This document shows, piece after piece, positions 1 to 5,958 of a DNA stretch of 6,767 nt (positions within the stretch are counted from its first letter, which is position 1; every line of letters begins with the position of its first letter). The notes beneath the pieces are model-generated. The model saw only the letters and a list, made by a program, of their open reading frames with translations, did not search any database and had not been told where the DNA came from. The stretch is taken from contig JAESQG010000291.1 in NCBI GenBank assembly GCA_016765265.1, positions 1 to 6,767 on the forward strand, in the 5' to 3' direction. The stretch comes from Pseudomonadales bacterium. GTDB lineage: Bacteria > Pseudomonadota > Gammaproteobacteria > Pseudomonadales > DC-out160. The position numbers and the translations under genes were made by a program.

Positions 1-2
1 AC

Positions 3-260
3 TTCACGGATGAATTTTTTTGCAAGGGGAAAATAAATTTAGATCGAGAAGTTCAGCCGCTATCGGCAAGCTCTTTTCTTCTTCGAGCTTACGTTTATGC
101 AACTAAACAAACGCCATTTTTTTCTCAACACAATATTTTAAATTTATTCTTACGTTTCTTGGTGAAGACAAGCAATCTCTCGGTAAAAAAGTTAATCGAC
201 ATCTCCAGCTCTACAATTACAGCAAGGTCATCTATCTATTTTCTCATGCCAACAGGATGA
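3..260 (+). CDS. Possible C-terminal end of an unidentified upstream gene (partial)
   Basis: This frame is open from the left edge for 85 codons and ends at TGA 258-260. The other two plus-strand frames are closed within the first 36 bases. The translation is non-repetitive, with stretches such as SASSFLLRAYVYATKQTPFF and NLFLRFLVKTSNLSVKKLID that look plausibly protein-like, but I do not recognise a family. There is no good start codon or ribosome binding site inside the window, so if real it starts further left. The region is AT-rich, with no strong third-position bias, and an 85-codon open frame can arise by chance in such DNA. A non-coding origin is a serious alternative. No convincing terminator follows it. 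Confidence 0.35.
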   Translation, partial: FTDEFFCKGKINLDREVQPLSASSFLLRAYVYATKQTPFFSQHNILNLFLRFLVKTSNLSVKKLIDISSSTITARSSIYFLMPTG

Positions 261-367
261 AGGAAGAGATACACATCTAACTAGCCGCGACCGAGTGGCT
301 TGTCTCTGTCAAAAAAGGAATCACAAAAATATTCGTCTTTGAGGTTGGCGAAGGTTGTATAGCAGCC

Positions 368-381
368 CCCCCGAACAGGGG
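368..381. promoter_or_regulatory. Candidate operator, CCCC-N6-GGGG inverted repeat (copy 1)
   Basis: The sequence CCCCCGAACAGGGG forms a perfect 4-bp inverted repeat around a 6-base spacer, inside a longer run of seven C (366-372). It is followed by TTTTCTCTCTT, so a weak terminator is an alternative reading, but a 4-bp stem is short for one. The same CCCC-N6-GGGG pattern recurs at 3499-3512 upstream of the lipoprotein gene, with 11 of 14 positions identical. Its centre lies about 40 bp upstream of the start predicted from the TATACA box, a classic activator position. The neighbouring LuxR-type regulator is the obvious candidate binder, though nothing here proves it. Confidence 0.4.
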
Positions 382-402
382 TTTTCTCTCTTGGTAAAAT
401 AC

Positions 403-408
403 TATACA
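403..408 (+). promoter_or_regulatory. Candidate -10 element of the kinase-regulator operon
   Basis: TATACA lies in the AT-rich segment after the inverted repeat and is about 80 bp upstream of the chosen kinase start codon. The -35 position reads GGTTTT, a poor match, which would fit a promoter that needs an activator. The call rests on consensus and spacing alone; the overlapping TACTAT (400-405) could serve instead. Confidence 0.3.
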
Positions 409-487
409 TTGATTGATCGAAGATACCATTGCGGAGGTAGTGTACGGCTGGCTCGCTTGAATATCTTTTATTTTGAGCGGACTTAAT

Positions 488-2713
488 ATGAAATCCATTG
501 GGCGACCCCAGTTTGCCATTATCGCGATTGTTTGCTGTATATGGGTGTTGTTGGCTGCAATGACTCACTACCGACTACAAACACCCTGGCTAGGTTTGAC
601 TGTCGATTCACATAGTATGGAAATCTTAACGATAAGCCCACTCGGCCCTCTTGCTAAACATGACAGTGTGGAGACTCTCATCGGGGAAAAGTGGGTTGGT
701 TTGAGCAGTGGAGGTTTAAGAATCAAGCTTCTCCCCCTAGATTTTATATCTGACCCTGACGATATTGATAGCCATGAGGAGTTTCTTGAATTCTTCGAAC
801 GCCAGTTACTTATTTTTACCATTATTAATGAGCCGCAAGTTTCTATCTTACTGGCCAATAGCCGAAATCTAACCGTTCACCCCCTCAAAAGTACACCCTT
901 AAGCGCGTTGCCATTTGAGTATTGGGCTATCATTGTCTTTGCCGCGATCGCCAGTGTTGTTGCTAGCTGGCTTTGGCTGTTTTCACCAGACCGTTATCTC
1001 GCCTTTGTTTATCTCGGTTGTGGCTTGGGCTATGTCGCTTTAGTCTTATGTAATGGCATCTACTCAACACGCGAGATCTCTCTTGAGCCTGGCTTTTTCA
1101 AAGCGCTTTCTTATATGCATGTGATAGGTTCCATCGTTTATACCTCCTGTGGTCAAGCAGAGCTGTGGCTTTATCCTAAACCCTTCCCCCGCTATCCGGG
1201 TCTCATCCTTATATTCCTTTTTGGCTTACTAGGGGTAGCTGTTCATTCTTTACCGGTTTTACCTCTATCAAGTAACTGGACAGTTTATTGGTATGGGGCC
1301 GCGATAATAATCACGGCATCAATATTGATTGCGCAGTGGCGTCGGACAAAAGGCTACCCAGTTGAAAGAGCGGCCATGATATGGCTGGTATTGGCAGGAT
1401 TTTTTTTGCTAATTTGTTTCGGGGGGATGGTCATCTGGCCAAATCTCTATGGTGGTAAGCCCATCTTAGGTTTTGCCGCTAATTGGTTTTACTGTCTTAT
1501 CATCTATGTTGCTGTTGCTTTAAGTATTGTTCGTTATCGACTTCTAGATATTGAGCGCTGGGCCTATACCATATTTGTATTGTTGATTAGCTTTTCCCTC
1601 TTGTTAGGCATCGATTTCCTACTGGTCTGGTGGGTAAACATGAACGAAGTTCAAAGTTTGGCGCTATCGTTGTTGATCGTAGGTTGGCTCTACTTCCCCT
1701 TACGTCAATGGTTTTTAGTAAAAATATCTCGACAACTGCAGCCTGCCGATTCTCGTTGGGTGGTGGCAGACTTGATTCAGCATCTATTACATTCGCAAAC
1801 CCATCGTGGTGTTGAACGGCAATGGGAGGCATTATTGGATCGATATTTTCATCCATTAGATCTAGCGCCAACAGTCTTAGAGACTACAGAGGGTCGCATC
1901 ACCCGGAATGGGCTTTGTTTTATTACACCTGCTTTTGGTTCAGTGGTTTCTTATCAACTCACGGGGGCTAATAAAGGCTCGAGATTATTTACCCGTGAAG
2001 ATCTGTATTTTTTGAAAAGCACGGCGCAACTTCTAGATATCATCGAAAACTATCGGCTTGCGTTTGAGCATGGTGTTGAGCAGGAGCGAAAAAGAACCGT
2101 TCGTTATTTACATGATGATATTGGTTCTGGATTACTTTCACTGATTTATAAAACTCAGGAACCGAACACGCAAGATGCAGCCAGGGAACTTTTAACCGAA
2201 TTAAAGGCGCTGATGACGGGGATTGAAACTACAGAGGAAAAAATCCAAGCTGCATGCCAAATATGGGAAGCAGAAACTCGAAAACGGTGTGATGAGTTCG
2301 ATATAGCGCTTAATTGGAGTAGTGACGATAATACCCATGATTTAATATTGGTCTCATGCGAGCTTATTAATATTCGAAGTATCCTCAGGGAGACTCTCAG
2401 TAATATTATCAAGCACAGTGAAGCGACCAGCGTGAGTATCGCCATCATGCTTGGTGACGATTCGGATCTAGGTCAGGACGAACATCACCTGACTTTAACA
2501 ATAGATATTATTGATGATGGCAAAGGTATGCTGGTTGAGAAGGTTCAGCGGCGCCGAGGTTTACACAATATGAAAGCGCGTGCCGAAGAACTTGAAGGGA
2601 ATATTGACTGGATTAGTAGGCCAGGCGAGGGCTGTAGGGTCTCGCTAAGCCTGCCTTTGCAGGGAATGTATCGCTCAATGCACAGCAGTGATAGAAAGTT
2701 CATCAAGGGATAG
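488..2713 (+). CDS. Membrane sensor histidine kinase, NarL class (HisKA_3), PDZ-like N-terminus and polytopic membrane domain
   Basis: This 741-residue inner-membrane kinase should autophosphorylate and pass phosphate to the regulator encoded next to it. Segment 1 (about 9-27) leads to an extracytoplasmic PDZ-like domain (about 32-140) beginning PWLGLTV, with ISPLGPLA and DFISDPDD landmarks. Nine further hydrophobic segments follow (about 146-405), then a degenerate GAF-like region (about 430-522) ending in an EDLYFLKSTAQLL helix. The catalytic core is intact: phosphoacceptor His542 in LHDDIGSG, N-box around Asn639 (RETLSNIIKHSEA), G1 box Asp676-Asp677-Gly678 (DDGKGM), and G2-like RRRGLHNM around Gly691. 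The architecture recalls ComP-type kinases, but the ligand is unknown. I chose ATG 488 over an in-frame TTG at 473 because the TTG has no ribosome site, while GAGCGG (475-480) is a weak one for the ATG and the membrane segment then begins normally. The stop is 46 bp before the regulator's TTG start. Confidence 0.93.
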   Translation: MKSIGRPQFAIIAIVCCIWVLLAAMTHYRLQTPWLGLTVDSHSMEILTISPLGPLAKHDSVETLIGEKWVGLSSGGLRIKLLPLDFISDPDDIDSHEEFLEFFERQLLIFTIINEPQVSILLANSRNLTVHPLKSTPLSALPFEYWAIIVFAAIASVVASWLWLFSPDRYLAFVYLGCGLGYVALVLCNGIYSTREISLEPGFFKALSYMHVIGSIVYTSCGQAELWLYPKPFPRYPGLILIFLFGLLGVAVHSLPVLPLSSNWTVYWYGAAIIITASILIAQWRRTKGYPVERAAMIWLVLAGFFLLICFGGMVIWPNLYGGKPILGFAANWFYCLIIYVAVALSIVRYRLLDIERWAYTIFVLLISFSLLLGIDFLLVWWVNMNEVQSLALSLLIVGWLYFPLRQWFLVKISRQLQPADSRWVVADLIQHLLHSQTHRGVERQWEALLDRYFHPLDLAPTVLETTEGRITRNGLCFITPAFGSVVSYQLTGANKGSRLFTREDLYFLKSTAQLLDIIENYRLAFEHGVEQERKRTVRYLHDDIGSGLLSLIYKTQEPNTQDAARELLTELKALMTGIETTEEKIQAACQIWEAETRKRCDEFDIALNWSSDDNTHDLILVSCELINIRSILRETLSNIIKHSEATSVSIAIMLGDDSDLGQDEHHLTLTIDIIDDGKGMLVEKVQRRRGLHNMKARAEELEGNIDWISRPGEGCRVSLSLPLQGMYRSMHSSDRKFIKG

Positions 2714-2726
2714 GTTGCCAGTCATT

Positions 2727-2747
2727 ATGAAAACAGGATTTATGTAA
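2727..2747 (+). other. Six-codon abortive reading frame at the family-like start of the regulator
   Basis: ATG 2727 begins MKTGFM and hits TAA at 2745-2747. In the regulator family I recognise here, the N-terminus reads roughly M-x-x-G-F-I-L-E-D-L-P, and the first five residues seen here fit that beginning. The rest, TGFILEDLP, resumes immediately after the stop in the same frame. The tiny frame is therefore best read as the severed native start of the downstream gene. It could also act as a leader peptide feeding reinitiation at TTG 2760, 12 bases after its stop codon. No good ribosome site precedes the ATG, so its translation may depend on coupling to the kinase stop codon 13 bases upstream. 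Confidence 0.6.
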
Positions 2748-2760
2748 ACAGGGTTTATAT
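2731..2760 (+). repeat. 15-bp tandem duplication at the regulator start
   Basis: Two adjacent 15-base units, AAACAGGATTTATGT (2731-2745) and AAACAGGGTTTATAT (2746-2760), match at 13 of 15 positions. The length is a multiple of three, so frame is kept, but the junction creates TAA at 2745-2747. Removing one unit would restore an uninterrupted ATG-started gene reading MKTGFILEDLPDAQDWL or close to it. Replication slippage is the simplest origin; the two differences suggest it is not brand new. Confidence 0.75.
2750..2753 (+). promoter_or_regulatory. Ribosome binding site supporting the TTG start of the regulator
   Basis: AGGG sits six bases before TTG 2760, a workable spacing. It lies in the second duplication unit; the first unit has AGGA at the equivalent place. 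This is the only evidence that favours real initiation at the TTG. Confidence 0.4.
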
Positions 2761-3416
2761 TGGAAGACTTGCCCGATGCGCAAGACTGGTTGAGAGATGT
2801 CTTGTCTGAAGCTTACACCGAGATAGAGACAAGTATTGCATCGACTATTGAAGAGTCGCAAAAGGCATTGCGACTCCTTTCTCCCGATATCGCATTAATC
2901 GATTTGTCGTTACCTGACGGCAATGGGGTGAGTATTATTGAACTCTTAGCTGATAAGCACCCGCGTTGTCATATCGTGGTTACCAGTATTTATGATGACG
3001 ATGATCACGTGTTTAGCGCTCTTGCCGCCGGCGCCCACGGATACTTATTGAAGGAATCGAGCAAGGCTGAGCTGATCTCTTCTCTTGCAGATATTGTTGA
3101 TGGCAAACCTGCATTATCCTCCAGTATCGCTCGCAAGTTGATATCGCATTTCTCCGTCAAGACTCAACGCTCAAAAGCCCCTCAGTTGGATGAAGCTCAA
3201 GAAGTTAACTCATTAGTGCATCTTAGTGATAGAGAAGAACAGGTGTTAGCACTCATCGGGAGAGGATTTAAAAATCATGAAGTCGCGGCGCAACTCGAGT
3301 TAAAAATAAATACCATTTCAGGATATATCAAAACTATCTACAGCAAACTCAATATTTCCAATCGAGCCCAAGCTAGCGTCGAGGCTGCTCGACGAGGCCT
3401 GTTAGGAGGGAGGTAA
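2760..3416 (+). CDS. Response regulator, receiver plus LuxR-type helix-turn-helix, partner of the upstream kinase
   Basis: This is a NarL/FixJ-type two-component regulator expected to bind DNA when phosphorylated by the upstream kinase. Numbered from TTG 2760 (218 residues), the receiver (about 1-115) has the acidic pair Glu2-Asp3, phosphoacceptor Asp48 in ALIDLSLPDG, Thr75 in VVTSIYDDDDH and the conserved Lys98 in GYLLKES. A linker precedes the LuxR-type domain (about 155-212), with LSDREEQVLALIGRGFKNHEVA and the recognition region around NTISGYIKTIYSKL. The start is abnormal: TTG is preceded by AGGG (2750-2753) at six bases, a usable ribosome site, but the product loses the first beta-strand (family pattern GFIL). 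The family-like ATG at 2727 is cut off by an in-frame TAA produced by a 15-bp duplication. The gene may be expressed by reinitiation with reduced function, or be on the way to a pseudogene. Everything from residue 2 onward is intact. Confidence 0.85.
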   Translation: MEDLPDAQDWLRDVLSEAYTEIETSIASTIEESQKALRLLSPDIALIDLSLPDGNGVSIIELLADKHPRCHIVVTSIYDDDDHVFSALAAGAHGYLLKESSKAELISSLADIVDGKPALSSSIARKLISHFSVKTQRSKAPQLDEAQEVNSLVHLSDREEQVLALIGRGFKNHEVAAQLELKINTISGYIKTIYSKLNISNRAQASVEAARRGLLGGR

Positions 3417-3460
3417 GATTGCAACCCTAACAACTGCATTGATTGCCGGTCATCTATCTT

Positions 3461-3521
3461 GGGATAACCCTACTGTATTAAAATTAATTTCAATTCCTCC
3501 CCCTAAACGGGGCTAACCCTA
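3461..3521 (+). repeat. Two direct copies of GGGNTAACCCTA, 49 bp apart
   Basis: GGGATAACCCTA (3461-3472) and GGGCTAACCCTA (3510-3521) match at 11 of 12 positions. Each contains a small GGG-N4-CCC inverted repeat. The second copy shares its GGG with the end of the CCCC-N6-GGGG motif, so the two patterns interlock. They may be binding sites for the regulator or another factor. The spacing is a little under five helical turns. The role is inference. Confidence 0.4.
3499..3512. promoter_or_regulatory. Candidate operator, CCCC-N6-GGGG inverted repeat (copy 2)
   Basis: CCCCCTAAACGGGG matches the element upstream of the kinase at 11 of 14 positions, with identical half-site length and spacer. It is followed by CTAACCCT, not a T-run, so it is not a terminator, which makes a regulatory reading of both copies more attractive. 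Measured from the weak -10-like TACGAT at 3538-3543, its centre would lie about 44 bp upstream of the transcription start. Confidence 0.4.
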
Positions 3522-3710
3522 TCGATAAGAAGGGCGATACGATTCTGCTTCGGCACCTTCATTAAATACTTAAGGTCATGTTGCCTGTAATATCGGTTAA
3601 CGAGTTATTCTGCTGGCTAGCGGGTGCTTCCTTGTGGATCAATGACTGATGGTACTGTGAGTGGGGCCGCTCTTGAACATCAAAGTGATCGATGTTCGTT
3701 ATCAATTGCT

Positions 3711-3717
3711 AGAAGGA
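3711..3717 (+). promoter_or_regulatory. Ribosome binding site of the lipoprotein gene
   Basis: AGAAGGA lies eight bases before ATG 3726. It is the best ribosome site in the window and decides the start, since the longer in-frame TTG 3624 start lacks one and would destroy the N-terminal lipoprotein signal. Confidence 0.8.
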
Positions 3718-3725
3718 ATACTTTA

Positions 3726-5903
3726 ATGAAACGTCACAGCACACTGTTTAACGTGGGGCTCAGTATACCGCTCATATTATTGACCGCCTGTGGGGGATCT
3801 GGATCGACTCCCCCAGCGAATTCAACGCCATCGACAACTTCAACTTCAACGTCATCGACAACCTCAACACTGACAGGAGTATTCGTAGATAGCCCAATAA
3901 TTGGTGTTGGTTATAAAACCGAAAGTGGGAGCGATTTAACTAACTCACTGGGGGAATTTTACTATATTGCTGGCGAGACGGTGACGTTCTTTATCGGAGA
4001 GTTGGAGTTTCCACCTGTCCAAGCAAAAAGCCAAGTTACACCACTGGATATTGCCGGAACTGATAGTACAGACGATATTGAAGTTGTAAACATGATTCGC
4101 CTATTGCAGACCTTAGATAAAGACGGCGACCCTGACAATGGAATTGAAATCACACCCGAGGCAATAGAGAATGCCAGCGCCGTTGATTTCTCCAGTAGCT
4201 TAGAAGAGTTTGCAGCATTAGTGGCTGAGTTAATTCAAAATGCAGGATTAGATTCCCCCGTAACCGAACTTGTCAGCGCCGAAGCAGCCATTGAACATTT
4301 TGATTCTGAGTTAGAGGTACTGTTATCCGGAGATAAAAGGGCGATACTCGGTAGCTGGGTGCTTAAACAAGAAAATGGCAGTCGTAATGTACTGACGTTT
4401 ATCGACAGTGATCGCTATATTATTTTTCATGAAGAAGGTGATAACAATGGGCAGACCGCTGGCTCTGGTGAATATGGTCACTACTCATGGGATCTACAGA
4501 CGAATACGCTCGAATTTAGATTGATCCGAGAATCAGATGGCCCGAGTGGTTTAGATGGTGACACTATAACTGCGACCTTGGAAGGTGATACATTAACGGT
4601 TAATGAACACGAAGTACTTACACGAATTATCAGCAATAGTAATCCCTTAATTGGCCCATGGATGTTGAATCACAAAGATTTTACCGAACCAACTGTGTTG
4701 ACCTTTTTATCAGATTCCGAATACGTCATTGTTCACACAGATAATAAGGAACGGTATAGCGATGATGAGTCAGCTCAAATGCTTTCCGGTGAATTCGGTA
4801 CTTACTCGTTGAATGGTACTGATATGAGTGTGTTGGGCGTGACGGTTGATACCGATGGTGGCAGCGGCTTAGTGGATATTGAAAGCGTGAGTGAAGTCTT
4901 TCCAGCCAACTTTCCAACCACCTTGACACCTTATGGTGAATTTGTCTTGGTCCCGTCGGATGAAGGACCGGTGTATTTCTCTCGTATCGGTTCGTTTGAT
5001 ACCTCTTTACGCTTTGTCATTGACAGCGAATCGAATCCTGAAGATAACCTAAATCAAACAGATGTTGGGTCGGTGACTCTGTCTCGAATAAAGGGTTTTA
5101 GCGCGGAAGAACTAGAAGACACGAGCTGGGAGTTCAATCAAACCACTGTAATTGAGGGAGCACCATATTTCCGGTCGGTTTATGAATTTTCAAACGATGG
5201 CACTGGGTATTTAACTTTTTTGAATGCAGACGGTGAAGAGGCGGATACGAGTGAAACCACTTGGAGAATACTAGCGCATTCAGGGACATTAGAAATCACT
5301 GAGATGTCTTCGTACAACGCCGATATCTGGATACATTCTTTTGTCCGGATTGAAGGATCGCAAGGGCGGGTTCTTTTCAGTGCTATTTCTTCTGAACAAG
5401 CAGGACAACTTGAGGCGATCGATATTCTGACGATAGGTGCGTTTAGGCAACAGGCGTCATCAGCTTCAATAACCCCAACAATCGCGCTCTATGAAGATGG
5501 GTTTACATCAGAGAATTTAAGAAATGTGACCTTATATGATGTATGGTATGGCAGAGTTGAAGACGCTAATGGCGATCAAATCCCAGGTAGCAACCCAGGG
5601 ATTTCCAGTCTAGTATTTGATGAAAATGGGGTTGTCACTCATACGAATCTCATAACCGGTTACACAGGGGTGACGCAAATCTATGTCAGCGACTCGGGAA
5701 GGTTTGGTGGTGAACCTGATGGTTCTAACGGCTTTGATGTTGTTTGTGGCAGCACGAATGATTATATAAAAACGCACTATATTGAGGGTAATGAATTTAA
5801 CAATGTCGTTTTGTTTTTCTTTGATGAAGCGGTTGCTCGAACTTATTATGAATCATTAACGGAGGAATCAACTGAGATGGAGCCTTGTGAAAGTGCTCTT
5901 TAG
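3726..5903 (+). CDS. Large modular lipoprotein of unknown function
   Basis: This 725-residue protein begins with a lipoprotein signal: MKRH, a hydrophobic stretch, then the lipobox LTAC with Cys22. Gly23 at +2 does not give an inner-membrane retention signal, so outer-membrane anchoring is likely. A Ser/Thr-rich linker (about 25-49) carries a 24-bp DNA repeat. Module A (about 50-205) begins TGVFVDSPIIGVGY, contains NSLGEFYYIAGETVTFFIG, TPLDIA and an EF-hand-like DKDGDPDNG loop (131-139), and resembles a module common in lipoproteins of marine Gammaproteobacteria. Two related beta-rich modules follow, one starting ILGSWVLK (about 207-301) and one LIGPWMLN (about 308-420), sharing LTF-DS--Y-I-H and SGE-G-YS patterns. 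A third diverged module starts about 463 (LEDTSWEF), and a C-terminal domain (about 600-725) has Cys674 and Cys721, a possible disulfide. The function is unknown; a surface, binding or adhesion role is inference. The shared upstream motif suggests control by the adjacent two-component system. Confidence 0.9.
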   Translation: MKRHSTLFNVGLSIPLILLTACGGSGSTPPANSTPSTTSTSTSSTTSTLTGVFVDSPIIGVGYKTESGSDLTNSLGEFYYIAGETVTFFIGELEFPPVQAKSQVTPLDIAGTDSTDDIEVVNMIRLLQTLDKDGDPDNGIEITPEAIENASAVDFSSSLEEFAALVAELIQNAGLDSPVTELVSAEAAIEHFDSELEVLLSGDKRAILGSWVLKQENGSRNVLTFIDSDRYIIFHEEGDNNGQTAGSGEYGHYSWDLQTNTLEFRLIRESDGPSGLDGDTITATLEGDTLTVNEHEVLTRIISNSNPLIGPWMLNHKDFTEPTVLTFLSDSEYVIVHTDNKERYSDDESAQMLSGEFGTYSLNGTDMSVLGVTVDTDGGSGLVDIESVSEVFPANFPTTLTPYGEFVLVPSDEGPVYFSRIGSFDTSLRFVIDSESNPEDNLNQTDVGSVTLSRIKGFSAEELEDTSWEFNQTTVIEGAPYFRSVYEFSNDGTGYLTFLNADGEEADTSETTWRILAHSGTLEITEMSSYNADIWIHSFVRIEGSQGRVLFSAISSEQAGQLEAIDILTIGAFRQQASSASITPTIALYEDGFTSENLRNVTLYDVWYGRVEDANGDQIPGSNPGISSLVFDENGVVTHTNLITGYTGVTQIYVSDSGRFGGEPDGSNGFDVVCGSTNDYIKTHYIEGNEFNNVVLFFFDEAVARTYYESLTEESTEMEPCESAL
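3822..3868 (+). repeat. 24-bp tandem repeat in the lipoprotein linker
   Basis: Two 23-base segments, starting at 3822 and 3846, match at 21 positions with a 24-base period. They encode the Ser/Thr linker (STPSTTST, then STSSTTST). A multiple-of-three unit means that gain or loss of copies would change linker length without breaking the frame. Confidence 0.6.
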
Positions 5904-5958
5904 TACTCTTGAACCTATCGACCACAGGGTGGTAAACCAAACTGTGCAACTGCCCAGT

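Larger units (their letters stand above)
261..487 (+). promoter_or_regulatory. Upstream regulatory region of the sensor kinase gene
   Basis: This roughly 230-bp stretch has no convincing gene. Two overlapping minus-strand open frames that run from here into the kinase start look like shadows. It contains a GC-rich inverted repeat (368-381) followed by an AT-rich segment with a -10-like TATACA at 403-408, which would place transcription start near 415 and give a leader of about 70 bases. No good -35 hexamer lies 17 bp upstream of that -10; the inverted repeat covers that position instead, which is the arrangement expected of an activator-dependent promoter. The promoter assignment is inference from spacing and consensus only. 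Confidence 0.4.
3417..3725 (+). promoter_or_regulatory. Intergenic regulatory region before the lipoprotein gene
   Basis: This 309-bp stretch separates the regulator from the lipoprotein gene and contains no convincing gene. An in-frame extension of the lipoprotein from TTG 3624 has no ribosome site and would bury the signal peptide. The region holds the second CCCC-N6-GGGG repeat (3499-3512), two copies of GGGNTAACCCTA (3461-3472 and 3510-3521), and a further AACCCTA at 3423-3429. A weak -10-like TACGAT lies at 3538-3543, which would give a leader of about 175 bases. I see no hairpin with a T-tract ending the regulator transcript, so read-through into the lipoprotein gene is possible. Confidence 0.45.

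Noticed and set aside
366..391. Intrinsic terminator formed by the C-run, GGGG and TTTTCTCTCTT
   Set aside because: The stem is only 4 bp with a 6-base loop and the T-tract is interrupted. The matching motif at 3499-3512 has no T-tract, so a shared operator is the better reading. A weak terminator for an upstream gene is not fully excluded.
473..487. TTG 473 as the kinase start
   Set aside because: No ribosome site lies upstream of it; ATG 488 has a weak one and begins directly before the first membrane segment.
277..568. Two overlapping minus-strand open frames upstream of and into the kinase gene
   Set aside because: They overlap each other in different frames, run into the kinase start, have no recognisable motifs and translate into low-plausibility sequence. 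They look like shadows.
1587..1871. Open frames on both strands inside the kinase gene (plus 1630-1815, minus 1587-1871)
   Set aside because: They lie wholly within a well-supported kinase coding frame and show no family motifs.
3624..3725. Longer lipoprotein reading from TTG 3624
   Set aside because: It has no ribosome site and would place 34 extra residues before the signal peptide. ATG 3726 has AGAAGGA at eight bases and gives a textbook lipobox.
5921..5933. ACCAC-AGG-GTGGT hairpin after the lipoprotein stop as a terminator
   Set aside because: It has a 5-bp stem and a 3-base loop and is followed by AAACC with no T-run. It may belong to the end of the IS256 remnant.
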